Shown: positions 27,269 to 37,709 of the stretch, in pieces | Position numbering within the stretch: the first letter of the stretch is position 1 | Layout of the letters: every line of letters begins with the position of its first letter | Source: Paraglaciecola polaris LMG 21857 | GTDB lineage: Bacteria > Pseudomonadota > Gammaproteobacteria > Enterobacterales > Alteromonadaceae | NCBI RefSeq assembly: GCF_000315055.1 | Contig: NZ_BAER01000066.1 | Span: 1 to 41,555, forward strand | DNA length: 41,555 bases | Direction of reading: 5' to 3' | The notes under the pieces: model-generated | Told to the model about the DNA's origin: nothing | Database searches by the model: none | The model's input: only the letters and a program-made list of their open reading frames with translations | Position numbers and translations under genes: made by a program

Positions 27269-28039
27269 GTGATACATTCTACAGCTATTATTCATCCCTC
27301 AGCGATTATCGCTGAGGATGTGAAAATCGGACCGTACTGCTTGGTTGATGCCAATGTTGAAATTGGTGCGGGTACGGTACTCGAGTCGCATGTGGTGGTA
27401 AAAGGCCACACTACAATCGGTAAAAATAATCGATTTTTCCAATTTGGTTCTATCGGCGAAGATTGTCAGGATAAAAAATATGCTGGCGAACCGACTCGTC
27501 TTATCGTGGGTGATAACAACGTATTCCGTGAATCTGTCACTGTGCATCGCGGTACAGCCCAAGACAAAGCCTTAACCCAAATCGGTTCTAATAATCTATT
27601 TATGGCTTATGCCCATGTGGCCCATGATTGCGTAATAGGCGACAACAGTATTCTAGCCAACAATGCAACGTTGGCAGGTCACGTACATGTTGGCGATCAC
27701 GTTATTCTTGGCGGCATGACCGCTTTTCATCAGTTCTGTCATATCGGCTCCCATAGCTTTGTCGCCGGTGGTGCAATTGTATTACGTGATGTACCACCTT
27801 ATGTCATGATCGGCGGTGATAAAAGCACCCCTCACGGTATTAACAGTGAAGGTTTGAAACGTCGAGGCTTTGACAAAGAAGTGATCATGCAACTACGCCG
27901 TGCTTACAAAGTACTGTATCGCAATGGCCATCGTGCTGATGAAGCGGTTGAGCTTATGAATGAAATGGCGGCTACGACACCAGAAGTTAAGATTATGGCT
28001 GATTTTGTGGCGACCTCTTCACGAGGTATTGTGCGCTAA
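27269..28039 (+). CDS. lpxA: acyl-ACP--UDP-N-acetylglucosamine O-acyltransferase
   Basis: LpxA transfers a 3-hydroxyacyl chain from ACP to UDP-GlcNAc, the first step of lipid A synthesis. I chose GTG 27269, which gives MIHSTAIIHPSAIIAEDVKIGPYC and leaves a 1-bp gap to fabZ; the frame opens further upstream, but that part overlaps fabZ and does not resemble LpxA. The 256 residues match the family (262). The protein is a left-handed beta-helix with H116 and H119 (AYAHVAHDC), the latter corresponding to catalytic E. coli H125, and a C-terminal helical domain (GLKRRGFDKEVIMQLRRAYK). lpxB follows 3 bp after the stop. Confidence 0.95.
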   Translation: MIHSTAIIHPSAIIAEDVKIGPYCLVDANVEIGAGTVLESHVVVKGHTTIGKNNRFFQFGSIGEDCQDKKYAGEPTRLIVGDNNVFRESVTVHRGTAQDKALTQIGSNNLFMAYAHVAHDCVIGDNSILANNATLAGHVHVGDHVILGGMTAFHQFCHIGSHSFVAGGAIVLRDVPPYVMIGGDKSTPHGINSEGLKRRGFDKEVIMQLRRAYKVLYRNGHRADEAVELMNEMAATTPEVKIMADFVATSSRGIVR

Positions 28040-28042
28040 ACC

Positions 28043-29209
28043 ATGAGCGAAAAAGTCATTAGAGTCGGGATCGTTGCCGGGGAAATCTCCGGCGATATAT
28101 TAGCCGCTGGGTTAATTCGCAGTATCAAAGATCAATATCCGAATGCTGTATTTGAAGGCATTGCCGGACCTCGCATGCAAGCCCAAGGCTGCACCACCAT
28201 TTTCGATATGGAAGAATTGTCGGTAATGGGCTTAGTGGAAGTTTTGTCACGTATTCGACGCCTTTTGTTCGTACGTAAAAGCCTGTATCAACATTTTATC
28301 GCTAATCCCCCCGATGTATTTATTGGTGTGGACGCTCCAGATTTTAATTTACGCCTAGAACTCCCTCTTAAAAAAGCTGGTATTAAAACCGTACATTACG
28401 TCAGTCCAACCGTGTGGGCTTGGCGAGAAAAACGGGTATTTAAAATCGCCAAGGCAACAGATCTCGTTTTGAGTTTGTTTCCATTTGAGAAACAGGTCTA
28501 CGATAAACATAATATTCCCTGCCGGTTTGTGGGACATACCATGGCGGATGGCATCGAACTCATTCCTGATAGAAGCGCAGCTAGACGTGCTTTAAAAGTG
28601 CCGAGTGATGAGAAGGTGTTAGCGTTGTTGCCTGGAAGTCGTCACAGTGAAGTCACTATGCTACTGGATGTCTTTATGCGTAGCGCTGAGTTACTTGCTG
28701 ACCAAGTAACGGGCTTGTGCGTGTTGATCCCTGTGGTAAATCAACAGCGAAAACGGCAAGTCGAAGATTACATGCGGGAACATCTAGTCAATGTAAATTA
28801 TCGTATTGTGATAGGGCATGCCCGAGAAGTGATGATTGCATCAGATGCTGTGTTACTTGCTTCAGGTACAGCGACGTTAGAGGCAATGCTCTGTAAGCGC
28901 CCTATGGTCGTTGCATATCGTTTAAAGTGGCTAACCCATCAAATGATGAAATGGTTATACATTGCCAAGTATTTTGCTTTACCAAATATTCTCGCCGATG
29001 AAAAGCTGGTGCCTGAACTCCTTCAGGAAGACGTCAATCCTGAGACTATCGTGGCTAATTTATTGCCGTATTTTGAGCAAAGTGAAGATGACAAAGCGCC
29101 GCTGATTGCACGCTTCACCGAATTGCACGTCTTGCTTAAACAAGATGCTGATGCCCAAGCAGCTCAAGCGGTGCTGTCGTTAATTGAAACAACACAAGAG
29201 AGCGCGTAA
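28043..29209 (+). CDS. lpxB: lipid A disaccharide synthase
   Basis: LpxB (glycosyltransferase family 19) joins 2,3-diacylglucosamine 1-phosphate (lipid X) and UDP-2,3-diacylglucosamine to form the tetraacyl disaccharide phosphate. It is a peripheral inner-membrane protein. The 388 residues match E. coli LpxB (382). VGIVAGEISGDILAAGL is at the N-terminus; YVSPTVWAWREKRVFKI and LLPGSRHSEV lie mid-protein, and LLASGTATLEAML is in the nucleotide-binding C-terminal half. It begins 3 bp after lpxA, and rnhB starts directly after its stop. Confidence 0.95.
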   Translation: MSEKVIRVGIVAGEISGDILAAGLIRSIKDQYPNAVFEGIAGPRMQAQGCTTIFDMEELSVMGLVEVLSRIRRLLFVRKSLYQHFIANPPDVFIGVDAPDFNLRLELPLKKAGIKTVHYVSPTVWAWREKRVFKIAKATDLVLSLFPFEKQVYDKHNIPCRFVGHTMADGIELIPDRSAARRALKVPSDEKVLALLPGSRHSEVTMLLDVFMRSAELLADQVTGLCVLIPVVNQQRKRQVEDYMREHLVNVNYRIVIGHAREVMIASDAVLLASGTATLEAMLCKRPMVVAYRLKWLTHQMMKWLYIAKYFALPNILADEKLVPELLQEDVNPETIVANLLPYFEQSEDDKAPLIARFTELHVLLKQDADAQAAQAVLSLIETTQESA

Positions 29210-29803
29210 ATGACTCAGTTAATCGCGGGGGTCGATGAAGTGGGTCGTGGACCCTTGGTAGGTGACGTGGTGACAGCCGCTGTTATTCTTGACCCTGCTA
29301 AGCCCATTGGCGGTTTGGCGGATTCCAAAAAATTATCCGAAAAAAAACGTTTAGCTTTATTTGATTTGATTATGCATAACGCCTTGGCCGTTAGCGTAGG
29401 CAGAGCATCACCTAAAGAAATAGACGAACTGAATATATTACACGCCACTATGCTGGCTATGTCTCGGGCGGTTGAAAGTCTAAAGACACAACCGCATTTT
29501 GTGCGTGTCGACGGTAACCGCTGTCCCAACTGGAGTTATCCATGTGAAGCGGTTGTCAAAGGTGATAGTTTGTTTGCCGAGATATCCGCAGCATCTATTA
29601 TTGCCAAGGTGACCAGAGATGCCGAGATGAGCGCATTACATGAATTACATCCGCAGTACGGTTTTGCTCAGCATAAGGGGTACCCCACAAAAGCCCATCT
29701 AGAAAAACTCGCCGAGTTTGGGCCATTAGCTGAATATCGAATGAGCTTTAAACCCGTGCAATTATCATTAATGCAGCGTGACGGGCAATTGGCAGGAAAT
29801 TAA
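29210..29803 (+). CDS. rnhB: ribonuclease HII
   Basis: RNase HII cuts RNA in RNA-DNA hybrids and removes single ribonucleotides from DNA. The 197 residues match E. coli (198). The first catalytic acids are D9 and E10 in [14 protein letters not shown]; further metal ligands lie in VRVDGNRCP and [14 protein letters not shown]. The gene abuts lpxB (stop at 29209, start at 29210) and dnaE (stop at 29803, start at 29804), so lpxB-rnhB-dnaE are fused in translation order without spacers. Confidence 0.96.
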   Translation: MTQLIAGVDEVGRGPLVGDVVTAAVILDPAKPIGGLADSKKLSEKKRLALFDLIMHNALAVSVGRASPKEIDELNILHATMLAMSRAVESLKTQPHFVRVDGNRCPNWSYPCEAVVKGDSLFAEISAASIIAKVTRDAEMSALHELHPQYGFAQHKGYPTKAHLEKLAEFGPLAEYRMSFKPVQLSLMQRDGQLAGN

Positions 29804-32800
29804 ATGTCTGATTGTAAATTTATACATCTAAGAGTTCATAGTGACTATTCGATGCTGGACGGTTTGAATAAAGTCAAACCTCTGATTTCTCATGTGAAAT
29901 CTTTAAATATGCCTGCCGTTGCGCTAACTGACCAAATGAATATGTGTGGTTTGGTTAAGTTCTATGAACAGGCACACTCCAATGGCATCAAACCGATTAT
30001 CGGCACCGATTTTTGGGTGCAATCTGAAGCATTGGAAGGTCACGTTTTTCGCCTGACGTTATTAGCGGCAAATAACAAAGGTTATAAAAATATTACCTTA
30101 CTCATCTCTAAAGCCTATTTGCGCGGCAGCGTGCAGGATAGAGCTGTCATCGAGCAAGATTGGTTGATCGAGCACAGTGAGGGGGTAATTGTACTATCTG
30201 GTGGGCGTATGGGCGATTTAGGCGTATACCTGACCAAAGGAAACGTGCCACTGGCCGAAAAAGCGACTCAGTTTTATCAGCAGCATTTCCCTGATCGTTT
30301 TTATTTGGAATTGACTCGAACAGGGCGATTAGGTGAAGAAGACTATATCCACCGTGCAGTCGAGTGGGCAGGGGAGCATGACTTGCCCGTTGTCGCGACC
30401 AATGAAGTCTGTTTTATTTCCCCTGAAAACTTTGAAGCCCATGAAATTCGCGTGGCGATCCATGATGGATACACCTTAAATGATCCCCGTCGCCCAAAAT
30501 TGTACAGTGAGCAGCAGTACATGCGCACCAGTGAGGAAATGTGTGAGCTATTTGCTGATATACCTCAAGCAATTGAAAACACCGTTGAAATTGCCAAGCG
30601 TTGTAACGTATCCGTATTATTGGGTACTTACTTTTTGCCTGACTTCCCTACAGGCGATATGACCATAGCGGACTTCCTGGTTAAAGTGTCGGAAGAAGGC
30701 CTTGAAAAACGTCTCGCGTTTTTATTTCCAGACGAGGAAGAGCGCCTTGCTAATCGTCCTGAATACGATGAGCGATTAAAGATCGAATTGGTTGTAATCA
30801 ACCAAATGGGATTCCCAGGTTACTTCTTGATCGTAATGGAGTTTATTCAATGGAGTAAAGATAACGGCATACCTGTCGGCCCTGGTCGAGGGTCTGGTGC
30901 CGGCTCGTTAGTCGCTTACGCATTGGGTATCACTGATTTGGACCCGCTGGAGTTCGATTTACTCTTCGAGCGATTCTTGAATCCAGAACGGGTCTCCATG
31001 CCAGACTTCGATGTCGATTTCTGTATGGACAGACGTGATGAAGTTATTGATCACGTTGCCGAACTGTATGGACGTGATGCGGTATCGCAAATCATCACCT
31101 TCGGTACTATGGCGGCCAAAGCCGTTGTACGTGATGTCGGCCGTGTTTTAGGTCACCCCTACGGATTTGTTGATCGTATTTCCAAATTGATTCCGCCGAC
31201 TCCGGGCATGACGCTGACCAAAGCATTTGAAGAAGAGCCCAGACTACCTGAGTTATACGCTTATGATGAAGAAGTTAAAGATCTCATCGACATGGCGCGT
31301 ATTCTTGAAGGTGTGACGCGTAACGCCGGTAAACATGCCGGTGGTGTGGTTATCGCGCCAAATAAAATTACCGATTTTGCGCCATTATATTGCGATGACG
31401 AAGGAAAAAACCCAGTTACGCAGTTTGATAAAAATGACGTTGAAACCGCTGGTTTGGTAAAATTCGATTTCTTGGGTTTGCGTACACTGACGATTATTCA
31501 GTGGGCAATCGATATGATCTCCAGTGGTAAAGGAGTCGATATCGACATCTTGGCTATTCCGATGGATGACAAGAAGTGTTTTAAGCTATTGCAGCGCTCA
31601 GAAACCACAGCGGTTTTCCAGCTAGAGTCCCGCGGTATGAAGGATCTGATTAAGCGCTTACGTCCCGATTCCTTTGAAGATATTATCGCGTTGGTGGCTT
31701 TGTTTAGACCAGGCCCCTTGCAATCAGGCATGGTAGATAACTTTATCGACCGTAAACACGGCCGCGAAGCGATTTCCTATCCAGATGCGACGTATCAACA
31801 TGAGTGCCTAAAAGAAATTCTTGAGCCGACCTACGGCATTATTTTGTATCAAGAACAAGTTATGCAAATAGCCCAGGAGATGTCTGGATACAGCTTAGGT
31901 GGCGCGGATTTGCTGCGCCGAGCTATGGGTAAGAAAAAACCTGAAGAAATGGCCAAACAGCGCGAGTCCTTTGAGACGGGCGCGAAAGACAATAATATTG
32001 ACCCTGAGCTGGCGATCAAAATATTCGATCTGGTGGAAAAGTTCGCTGGATACGGGTTTAACAAGTCTCACTCGGCTGCTTATGCGTTGGTGTCGTATCA
32101 AACATTGTGGTTAAAAACCCATTATCCCGCTGAATTTATGGCTGCGGTTATGTCAGCAGATATGGACAACACAGACAAAATTGTTACCTTGGTAGATGAA
32201 TGCCAGCGTATGGGCATTACCTTGTTACCCCCTGATGTTAACGCAGGTAGTTATAAATTTACCGTGGATAGCGAAGGACGCATTGTTTATGGCATTGGTG
32301 CCATTAAAGGCGTAGGCGAGGGGCCGATTGCAGCAATTATCGAAGCCAGAGAAAATCATGAACAATTTAGCGACTTATTCGACTTCTGCGCCAAGGTTGA
32401 TACTAAGCGCATCAATAAGCGTGTGCTTGAAAAGCTCGTTTATGCCGGAGCTTTAGATACACTTGGACCGCACCGGGCCTCTATTATGGCGACGTTACCT
32501 GAAGCGATTGCGGCGGCCGATCAACACGCCAAAGCGGAGTCTCACGGGCAAAGTGATATGTTTGGTTTGCTCACAACTGAGCCTGAACAGGTAGAGCAAG
32601 CGTTTGTAAAGGTTCCCCAATGGCCTGAAAAAATCTGGTTAGACGGCGAAAAAGTGACTTTAGGTTTGTACTTAACCGGACACCCGATTAATCAATACGC
32701 ACAAGAGATAAAACATTATTGTACTGGACGCCTGGTGGATCTGAAGCCTACCCACAAAGACCAAATTTCATATGCGGTGGGATTAGTGCTGGGTGTGCGA

Positions 32801-33271
32801 GTGATGACCAATAAGCGCGGGCGTCGATGGGGTATCGTTACCTTAGACGATAAAAGTGCTAGGATAGATGTACGTTTTTTCCCCGATTTGTTTGAACAAT
32901 ACGAGGAAATACTGCAATCTGACCGAATATTGGTGGTAAGTGGACAGGTCAGCTTTGATGAATTTTCTGGGGGCAATACAATAGGCGCCCGAGATGCCAT
33001 GGACATAGTTCAGGCAAGAGAAAAGAACGCTAAATGGTTGAGTATGCAATTCGATTCGAGCTGGTGTAATGCATCAACTCTCGCTAAACTGCAGGCAATA
33101 TTAGCGCCTTATCAAGGCGGCAGCTGTCCGGTACAAGCCAATATTGTGCATCCGGATGCAGAGGTTACTTTAGCGTTAGGTGCTCAGTGGTATGTTACTC
33201 CTGAGGATCAGTTATTATTTGAATTACAGCAACAGTTCGGTAAAGAGCATGTAGAGCTGGTGTTTCATTGA
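29804..33271 (+). CDS. dnaE: DNA polymerase III alpha subunit
   Basis: DnaE is the replicative polymerase of the holoenzyme. The 1155 residues match E. coli (1160). Domains in order are: PHP (about 1-280, starting [15 protein letters not shown]), palm and fingers, beta-clamp binding and helix-hairpin-helix (about 830-910), OB fold (about 985-1070), and C-terminal tau-binding domain. The three catalytic aspartates are D401 and D403 (PDFDVDFC) and D555 ([10 protein letters not shown]), all at E. coli numbers. A 6-bp hairpin (ACAGAT/ATCTGT, 33277-33293) lies in the 48-bp gap to accA. Confidence 0.97.
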   Translation: MSDCKFIHLRVHSDYSMLDGLNKVKPLISHVKSLNMPAVALTDQMNMCGLVKFYEQAHSNGIKPIIGTDFWVQSEALEGHVFRLTLLAANNKGYKNITLLISKAYLRGSVQDRAVIEQDWLIEHSEGVIVLSGGRMGDLGVYLTKGNVPLAEKATQFYQQHFPDRFYLELTRTGRLGEEDYIHRAVEWAGEHDLPVVATNEVCFISPENFEAHEIRVAIHDGYTLNDPRRPKLYSEQQYMRTSEEMCELFADIPQAIENTVEIAKRCNVSVLLGTYFLPDFPTGDMTIADFLVKVSEEGLEKRLAFLFPDEEERLANRPEYDERLKIELVVINQMGFPGYFLIVMEFIQWSKDNGIPVGPGRGSGAGSLVAYALGITDLDPLEFDLLFERFLNPERVSMPDFDVDFCMDRRDEVIDHVAELYGRDAVSQIITFGTMAAKAVVRDVGRVLGHPYGFVDRISKLIPPTPGMTLTKAFEEEPRLPELYAYDEEVKDLIDMARILEGVTRNAGKHAGGVVIAPNKITDFAPLYCDDEGKNPVTQFDKNDVETAGLVKFDFLGLRTLTIIQWAIDMISSGKGVDIDILAIPMDDKKCFKLLQRSETTAVFQLESRGMKDLIKRLRPDSFEDIIALVALFRPGPLQSGMVDNFIDRKHGREAISYPDATYQHECLKEILEPTYGIILYQEQVMQIAQEMSGYSLGGADLLRRAMGKKKPEEMAKQRESFETGAKDNNIDPELAIKIFDLVEKFAGYGFNKSHSAAYALVSYQTLWLKTHYPAEFMAAVMSADMDNTDKIVTLVDECQRMGITLLPPDVNAGSYKFTVDSEGRIVYGIGAIKGVGEGPIAAIIEARENHEQFSDLFDFCAKVDTKRINKRVLEKLVYAGALDTLGPHRASIMATLPEAIAAADQHAKAESHGQSDMFGLLTTEPEQVEQAFVKVPQWPEKIWLDGEKVTLGLYLTGHPINQYAQEIKHYCTGRLVDLKPTHKDQISYAVGLVLGVRVMTNKRGRRWGIVTLDDKSARIDVRFFPDLFEQYEEILQSDRILVVSGQVSFDEFSGGNTIGARDAMDIVQAREKNAKWLSMQFDSSWCNASTLAKLQAILAPYQGGSCPVQANIVHPDAEVTLALGAQWYVTPEDQLLFELQQQFGKEHVELVFH

Positions 33272-33319
33272 TTTTGACAGATAAAAAATCTGTTCACGAA
33301 TAAACAAATTAGGTGTGGA

Positions 33320-34276
33320 ATGAGCTTGAATTTTTTGGATTTCGAAAAACCAATCGCCGATCTTGAAGCGAAGATTGAAGGGTTGCGTTCGGTTAATCAA
33401 GGCGGTGAATTCGATATTAGTATCGAAGAAGAAATCACAAAACTACGTGAAAAAAGCGCGGAAATGAGCAAGAAGATCTTTGCAGATCTTGGGGCCTGGC
33501 AGGTCTCGCAACTTGCTCGTCACCCAATGCGGCCATACACATTGGACTATATCCCACGTCTTTTCAGCGAATTCGATGAATTAGCGGGTGATCGTGCATT
33601 TGCCGATGACAAAGCAATTATCGGCGGCTTAGCTTTGTTAGATGAGCAACCGATTATGGTGATTGGCCATCAAAAAGGCCGAGACACCAAAGAAAAAATC
33701 AAACGTAACTTTGGTATGCCAAAACCTGAAGGTTACCGTAAAGCACTACGCTTAATGCAAATGGCAGAACGCTTTAATTTACCGATTATTACGTTTATCG
33801 ATACACCGGGTGCTTATCCAGGCGTGGGTGCAGAAGAGCGCGGACAAAGTGAAGCGATTGCGCGTAACCTAAAGGTTATGGCTGGCCTTAAAGTGCCCAT
33901 CATCTGTACGGTTATCGGTGAAGGTGGCTCAGGCGGTGCATTGGCTATAGGTGTGGGCGACCGTGTTAATATGTTGCAATACAGTACCTATTCCGTTATT
34001 TCACCTGAAGGTTGTGCTTCTATTCTTTGGAAAAGTGCTGATAAGGCACCACTTGCTGCAGAAGCAATGGGTGTCGCCGCTGGTCAAATCAAAGAGTTAG
34101 GGCTGATTAATAGTATTGTTGAAGAGCCTCTCGGTGGTGCTCATCGTGATCACGACATAGCTGCAGCTAATTTAAAAGCAACGTTGAAGCAGCAGTTAGC
34201 GCAATTAAAAAGCTTGTCGGTGGAAGATTTACTTGAGCAACGCTACGAGCGCCTTATGTCTTTTGGTTACTGTTAG
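33320..34276 (+). CDS. accA: acetyl-CoA carboxylase carboxyltransferase subunit alpha
   Basis: AccA pairs with AccD to transfer CO2 from biotin to acetyl-CoA, giving malonyl-CoA for fatty acid synthesis. The 318 residues equal E. coli AccA (319). The crotonase-like core has [20 protein letters not shown] from residue 161 and the oxyanion-forming [10 protein letters not shown] at 200-209, followed by [14 protein letters not shown]. The N-terminal helical segment resembles that of other AccA. It lies after dnaE, as in E. coli. The 96-bp gap to tilS contains two small inverted repeats (GCCTG/CAGGC; ACGCTT/AAGCGT at 34347-34359). Confidence 0.97.
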   Translation: MSLNFLDFEKPIADLEAKIEGLRSVNQGGEFDISIEEEITKLREKSAEMSKKIFADLGAWQVSQLARHPMRPYTLDYIPRLFSEFDELAGDRAFADDKAIIGGLALLDEQPIMVIGHQKGRDTKEKIKRNFGMPKPEGYRKALRLMQMAERFNLPIITFIDTPGAYPGVGAEERGQSEAIARNLKVMAGLKVPIICTVIGEGGSGGALAIGVGDRVNMLQYSTYSVISPEGCASILWKSADKAPLAAEAMGVAAGQIKELGLINSIVEEPLGGAHRDHDIAAANLKATLKQQLAQLKSLSVEDLLEQRYERLMSFGYC

Positions 34277-34372
34277 TCCTTGATTTAGCTGCCTGATTTG
34301 CAGGCGGTGTACGTTTGGTTCATTCGCAGTTTGTGCGTTTGAGCCGACGCTTAAAGCGTAACCTTGATTAAT

Positions 34373-35791
34373 ATGTCCCTAATACTTCATTTACAAGAGC
34401 AACTTTCTGAGCTCGCTCGACACAATTCATTTCCGACAAATGTGGTGGTCGCCTATAGTGCGGGCATTGACTCCCATGTCCTGCTACATGGGTTATGGCA
34501 GTTACGAAAGCAGCAGCCTGAAACGTTCACATTAAGCGCGATTTATATTGATCACGGATTAAGCCCCAAAGCAAAAGACTGGCATCAACATTGTGCTGTT
34601 GTGTGTGACGCGCTCAATATCCAATTTCAAGGTGCTAAAGTCACCGTCGATGTAGACAAAGGCAAAGGCCTTGAAGCACAAGCGCGGGACGCACGTTACG
34701 CTAAATTAATTGAATTGGCGCCAACGGATAGCATTGTGATGCTCGCCCAGCATCAAGACGATCAATTAGAAACGGTATTATTGCAGTTAAAGCGTGGGGC
34801 GGGGCCAAAGGGGCTCAGTGGTATGGTGCGATTTTCCACACACCCAAAAAGTTTAGACAATCCCCAGCAGGTACATTTTTTCCGACCTTTACTGGACATC
34901 AGTCAAGCACGAATTCAAGCGTATGCAGATGAGCATAAGCTTCATTGGCAAGAAGACGACTCGAATCTGAATACGGATTTTGAGCGTAACTTTATACGCC
35001 ATAAAATTAATCCACTACTACAGAAACGTTGGCCACAGATTGCCCAATCAGTGTCTCGCAGTGCCCAGCTATGTGCCCAGCAACAAATGTTGTTAGAGGA
35101 AGCCACATTAGACAAACTGCAACCCCTGCGCAGACAGCGTCACGGCTTATGTATCAGTGGATTATTGAAGCTCTCTGAGCCATGGCGCGCGCAAGTCGTG
35201 CGTCTATGGTTGTCTGAACAAGGCATTTTAAGTCCCAGTCAGGCAGTATTGGCGCAGGTATCTCCTGAGTTGTTAGAAGCCAGCGAGGACGCCAACCCCA
35301 TTATTCGTTGGCAGAATTGGCAACTACGTCGTTTTGATAATGTTTTATATGTCCTGGGGCTAACTGACGAGTTATCCCCCTGCCAGCTTTTACTGAGTGT
35401 GACTAAGCCGCTTGAGCTGCCGTTATTTCTGGGGCGCTTTGTTTTGGCCGCTGAGGTAACACTAGAGCGAGATGAACAATTTTTGCTGGTGAATAATATC
35501 CATCAAAATCCTGTGAGTATCGCTTTTGGCGGTTACGCCCGTCGTTTTACGCCAGCCGGCACTGCGCACTCAAAGCCGCTGAAACAATGGTTCAAACTGT
35601 GGCGAATTCCACCGTGGGAACGCGGGACTATCGGCATGATTTGCCAACACGATGAGGTTATTGGCCTGCTGATTAAAGGGCAACTACATCTTGCTAAGTC
35701 CACCGTTGATGCGCAAATATACGTGTCTGATGAACAAGTCACACGTCATTATTTATGTTATCAATCAAGCAGCTGCCCAGCTAACATTTAA
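34373..35791 (+). CDS. tilS: tRNA(Ile)-lysidine synthetase
   Basis: TilS attaches lysine to C34 of tRNA-Ile with anticodon CAU, changing its reading from AUG to AUA; it is normally essential. I chose ATG 34373 rather than the in-frame TTG 34364. The 472 residues (E. coli 432) comprise an N-terminal ATP pyrophosphatase domain, a linker domain and a C-terminal domain (PLKQWFKLWRIPPWERG near the end). The PP-loop reads SAGIDS at 29-34, where the family normally has SGGxDS, so the second Gly is Ala. Other conserved segments (YIDHGLS, LAQHQDDQLETVLLQLKRGAGPKGLSGM) are intact, so I expect an active enzyme. Confidence 0.93.
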   Translation: MSLILHLQEQLSELARHNSFPTNVVVAYSAGIDSHVLLHGLWQLRKQQPETFTLSAIYIDHGLSPKAKDWHQHCAVVCDALNIQFQGAKVTVDVDKGKGLEAQARDARYAKLIELAPTDSIVMLAQHQDDQLETVLLQLKRGAGPKGLSGMVRFSTHPKSLDNPQQVHFFRPLLDISQARIQAYADEHKLHWQEDDSNLNTDFERNFIRHKINPLLQKRWPQIAQSVSRSAQLCAQQQMLLEEATLDKLQPLRRQRHGLCISGLLKLSEPWRAQVVRLWLSEQGILSPSQAVLAQVSPELLEASEDANPIIRWQNWQLRRFDNVLYVLGLTDELSPCQLLLSVTKPLELPLFLGRFVLAAEVTLERDEQFLLVNNIHQNPVSIAFGGYARRFTPAGTAHSKPLKQWFKLWRIPPWERGTIGMICQHDEVIGLLIKGQLHLAKSTVDAQIYVSDEQVTRHYLCYQSSSCPANI

Positions 35792-35874
35792 TCCCATCAT
35801 TATCTATTTAGTCACAGATGTGTAATCAAACAAGGGTAGCCTGCAAGTATAGTGTCACTACCGTTCCCCTTTGA

Positions 35875-36660
35875 TTGAAAAAACTCAAACGCTACCAATA
35901 CGAACGTTACGCTGTACTGTGTAAACTAGCGTACCCAAAAATCTTCGATCATGTTGAGCTGGGCTTTGCAGATAATGGCCACGTGGCGATAAAAAATCGT
36001 CAGGGACACGTGGTTGTTCGAATATTGTGGCATGACAACAAAAAAGAAGTGATAGTGGTGTTTCGTGGCTCGCAGGTGTTAAGTGATTGGTTGACGAATG
36101 TATGTTGTTTGCCGAAACGTAAACGCTTCGGCAAGACAGTTTATTATATCCATTATGGTTACGATCGACTGCTTAATCAAAAAATAGCAGGGCCTAAATC
36201 TGCAGATGAAGCTGTCAGTATTTATCAACAAATTGAACGAGTGCTTGCTCCCCTTATCGCCCAAGGAAAACGCGTCAGTTTAACTGGACACTCATCCGGC
36301 GGTGCCATGGCCATTCTGACTGCTGATTGGTTAGCGCGCCGGTTTGACTCGCCTGTACGCCGTGTGGTGACATTTGGTCAACCCTCGACTGGATTTCGTA
36401 GCTTTAATAAACATTATCTTTTGCATCGCAGAACGTATCGCATTTGTTGCGATTTAGACATTATAACTTTCTTGCCACCTTTACCTGGGATCTTCGTTCA
36501 CGTGGGACGTAACCTGTGGCTGCATAACGAACGTATATACGAAAATATTCGTCCGTCGGTCCGTTTATACAAAACGCTCACGAGTTGGCTTGTTTCACCT
36601 ATTTCTTATCACTACATGCATAAATACATCCGTAATAAGGATTTTTTCGATAAGCATTAA
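35875..36660 (+). CDS. class 3 lipase-like alpha/beta hydrolase
   Basis: The 261 residues match the lipase class 3 (fungal-type triacylglycerol lipase) fold. The nucleophile elbow GHSSGG places Ser at 140, and likely triad partners are D195 (CCDLDIITFLPP) and H209 (FVHVG). VVFRGSQVLSDWLTN forms the oxyanion-side strand. There is no signal peptide or membrane segment, and the protein is rich in Lys and Arg, so it is probably cytoplasmic or peripheral. The start is TTG 35875, directly after an in-frame TGA; no good ribosome binding site is visible, so the start is uncertain. The substrate is unknown. It lies 83 bp after tilS and converges on the LysR gene. Confidence 0.78.
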   Translation: MKKLKRYQYERYAVLCKLAYPKIFDHVELGFADNGHVAIKNRQGHVVVRILWHDNKKEVIVVFRGSQVLSDWLTNVCCLPKRKRFGKTVYYIHYGYDRLLNQKIAGPKSADEAVSIYQQIERVLAPLIAQGKRVSLTGHSSGGAMAILTADWLARRFDSPVRRVVTFGQPSTGFRSFNKHYLLHRRTYRICCDLDIITFLPPLPGIFVHVGRNLWLHNERIYENIRPSVRLYKTLTSWLVSPISYHYMHKYIRNKDFFDKH

Positions 36661-36701
36661 GGCGCTTGAATTGACTGAAATATGAATATAACAGGTTGGG
36701 G

Positions 36702-37592
36702 TTAAAGCTTTAGTTTGTTCTGTATATAATCTAAGAACGCAGTGATACGGGAAGACAGAGTGCTGTTTTTATAATATACCGCATTGACACGCTCCCTAGG
36801 GTGCGGGCTGTTAACTTCGCCGGCTAATACTTCCACTAATCGTCCTGCGTAAAGATCTTGGGTAATCATAAAGTCTGACAGTAGCGCTATGCCATTGCCA
36901 GATAGACATAACTGACGCATGGTTTCACCGCTACTGGCGAGTACGTTGGGTTTTAAATCAAACTGGAGGTGGTTCAACGGCCAAATGTTTAATTGCGGTG
37001 ATTGTGCAAAGCCAATGATACTGCAATCGGCAAGCGAGTCGAACGTAACGGGACCGGTCAACGTGGCCAAATACGCAGGGCTGGCAACCAAGCGCAATTT
37101 GCTATTGCCTAATAGCCGCGCATGCAAGTTCGAATCATGCAGCTGGCCAATACGAATGGCCACATCCGTGCGCTTTTCAATTAGATCAATAATGCTTTCA
37201 TTGGAGATCAGTTCTAATTCAATCAGTGGATATGCTTGACGAAAACCAGCCACTAAAGGCACCAATTGATGAAGCATAAAAGGTGATGCAGCGTCGATGG
37301 TTAAGCGACCTGCGGGTACCTGCTTTAACTCTCGTAGTCGAGATTCTGCATAGCTTAATTGCTGAAAACTTGCTCGTACTTCGCTGACAAATAAAATGCC
37401 TTCTTGGGTCAATTCTACACGGCGCGTAGTGCGATTGAGTAAGGTGCAATCCAGATTTTTCTCTAATTTAGCAATAGCTCGTGAAACTTTGGCAACTTGC
37501 ACATCAAGATACTTAGCTGCGGCGCTAAAACCACCATGATCGACAACGGCTAACAGCATTTCTAACGCTGCAGTGTGGGATATTATTGTCAT
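36702..37592 (-). CDS. LysR-family transcriptional regulator
   Basis: The N-terminal winged helix (about 1-62) has AALEMLLAVVDHGGFSAAAKYL, followed by the conserved VSRAIAKLEKNLDCTLLNRTTRRVELTQEG. The effector-binding domain covers about 90-296 and has the usual LASGETMRQLCLSGNGIALLSDF pattern. I chose ATG 37592 (296 residues) because GGA lies 7 bases upstream and the HTH starts at the normal distance; the frame is open to 37643. Targets and ligand are unknown: no gene is divergently transcribed from it, since its upstream neighbour is on the same strand. It is separated from the convergent lipase gene by 41 bp without a clear terminator. Confidence 0.88.
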   Translation of the reverse strand: MTIISHTAALEMLLAVVDHGGFSAAAKYLDVQVAKVSRAIAKLEKNLDCTLLNRTTRRVELTQEGILFVSEVRASFQQLSYAESRLRELKQVPAGRLTIDAASPFMLHQLVPLVAGFRQAYPLIELELISNESIIDLIEKRTDVAIRIGQLHDSNLHARLLGNSKLRLVASPAYLATLTGPVTFDSLADCSIIGFAQSPQLNIWPLNHLQFDLKPNVLASSGETMRQLCLSGNGIALLSDFMITQDLYAGRLVEVLAGEVNSPHPRERVNAVYYKNSTLSSRITAFLDYIQNKLKL

Positions 37593-37709
37593 ATTAGATC
37601 CGGCTTTACCAAGTGTTATGCAAAACATATTGATTACTGACAATCATCATAGCATGCCAGTATCTGGTCGATTTGTTTATTGCTTACTGAGGTGAGCATC
37701 TTAGTCTGG

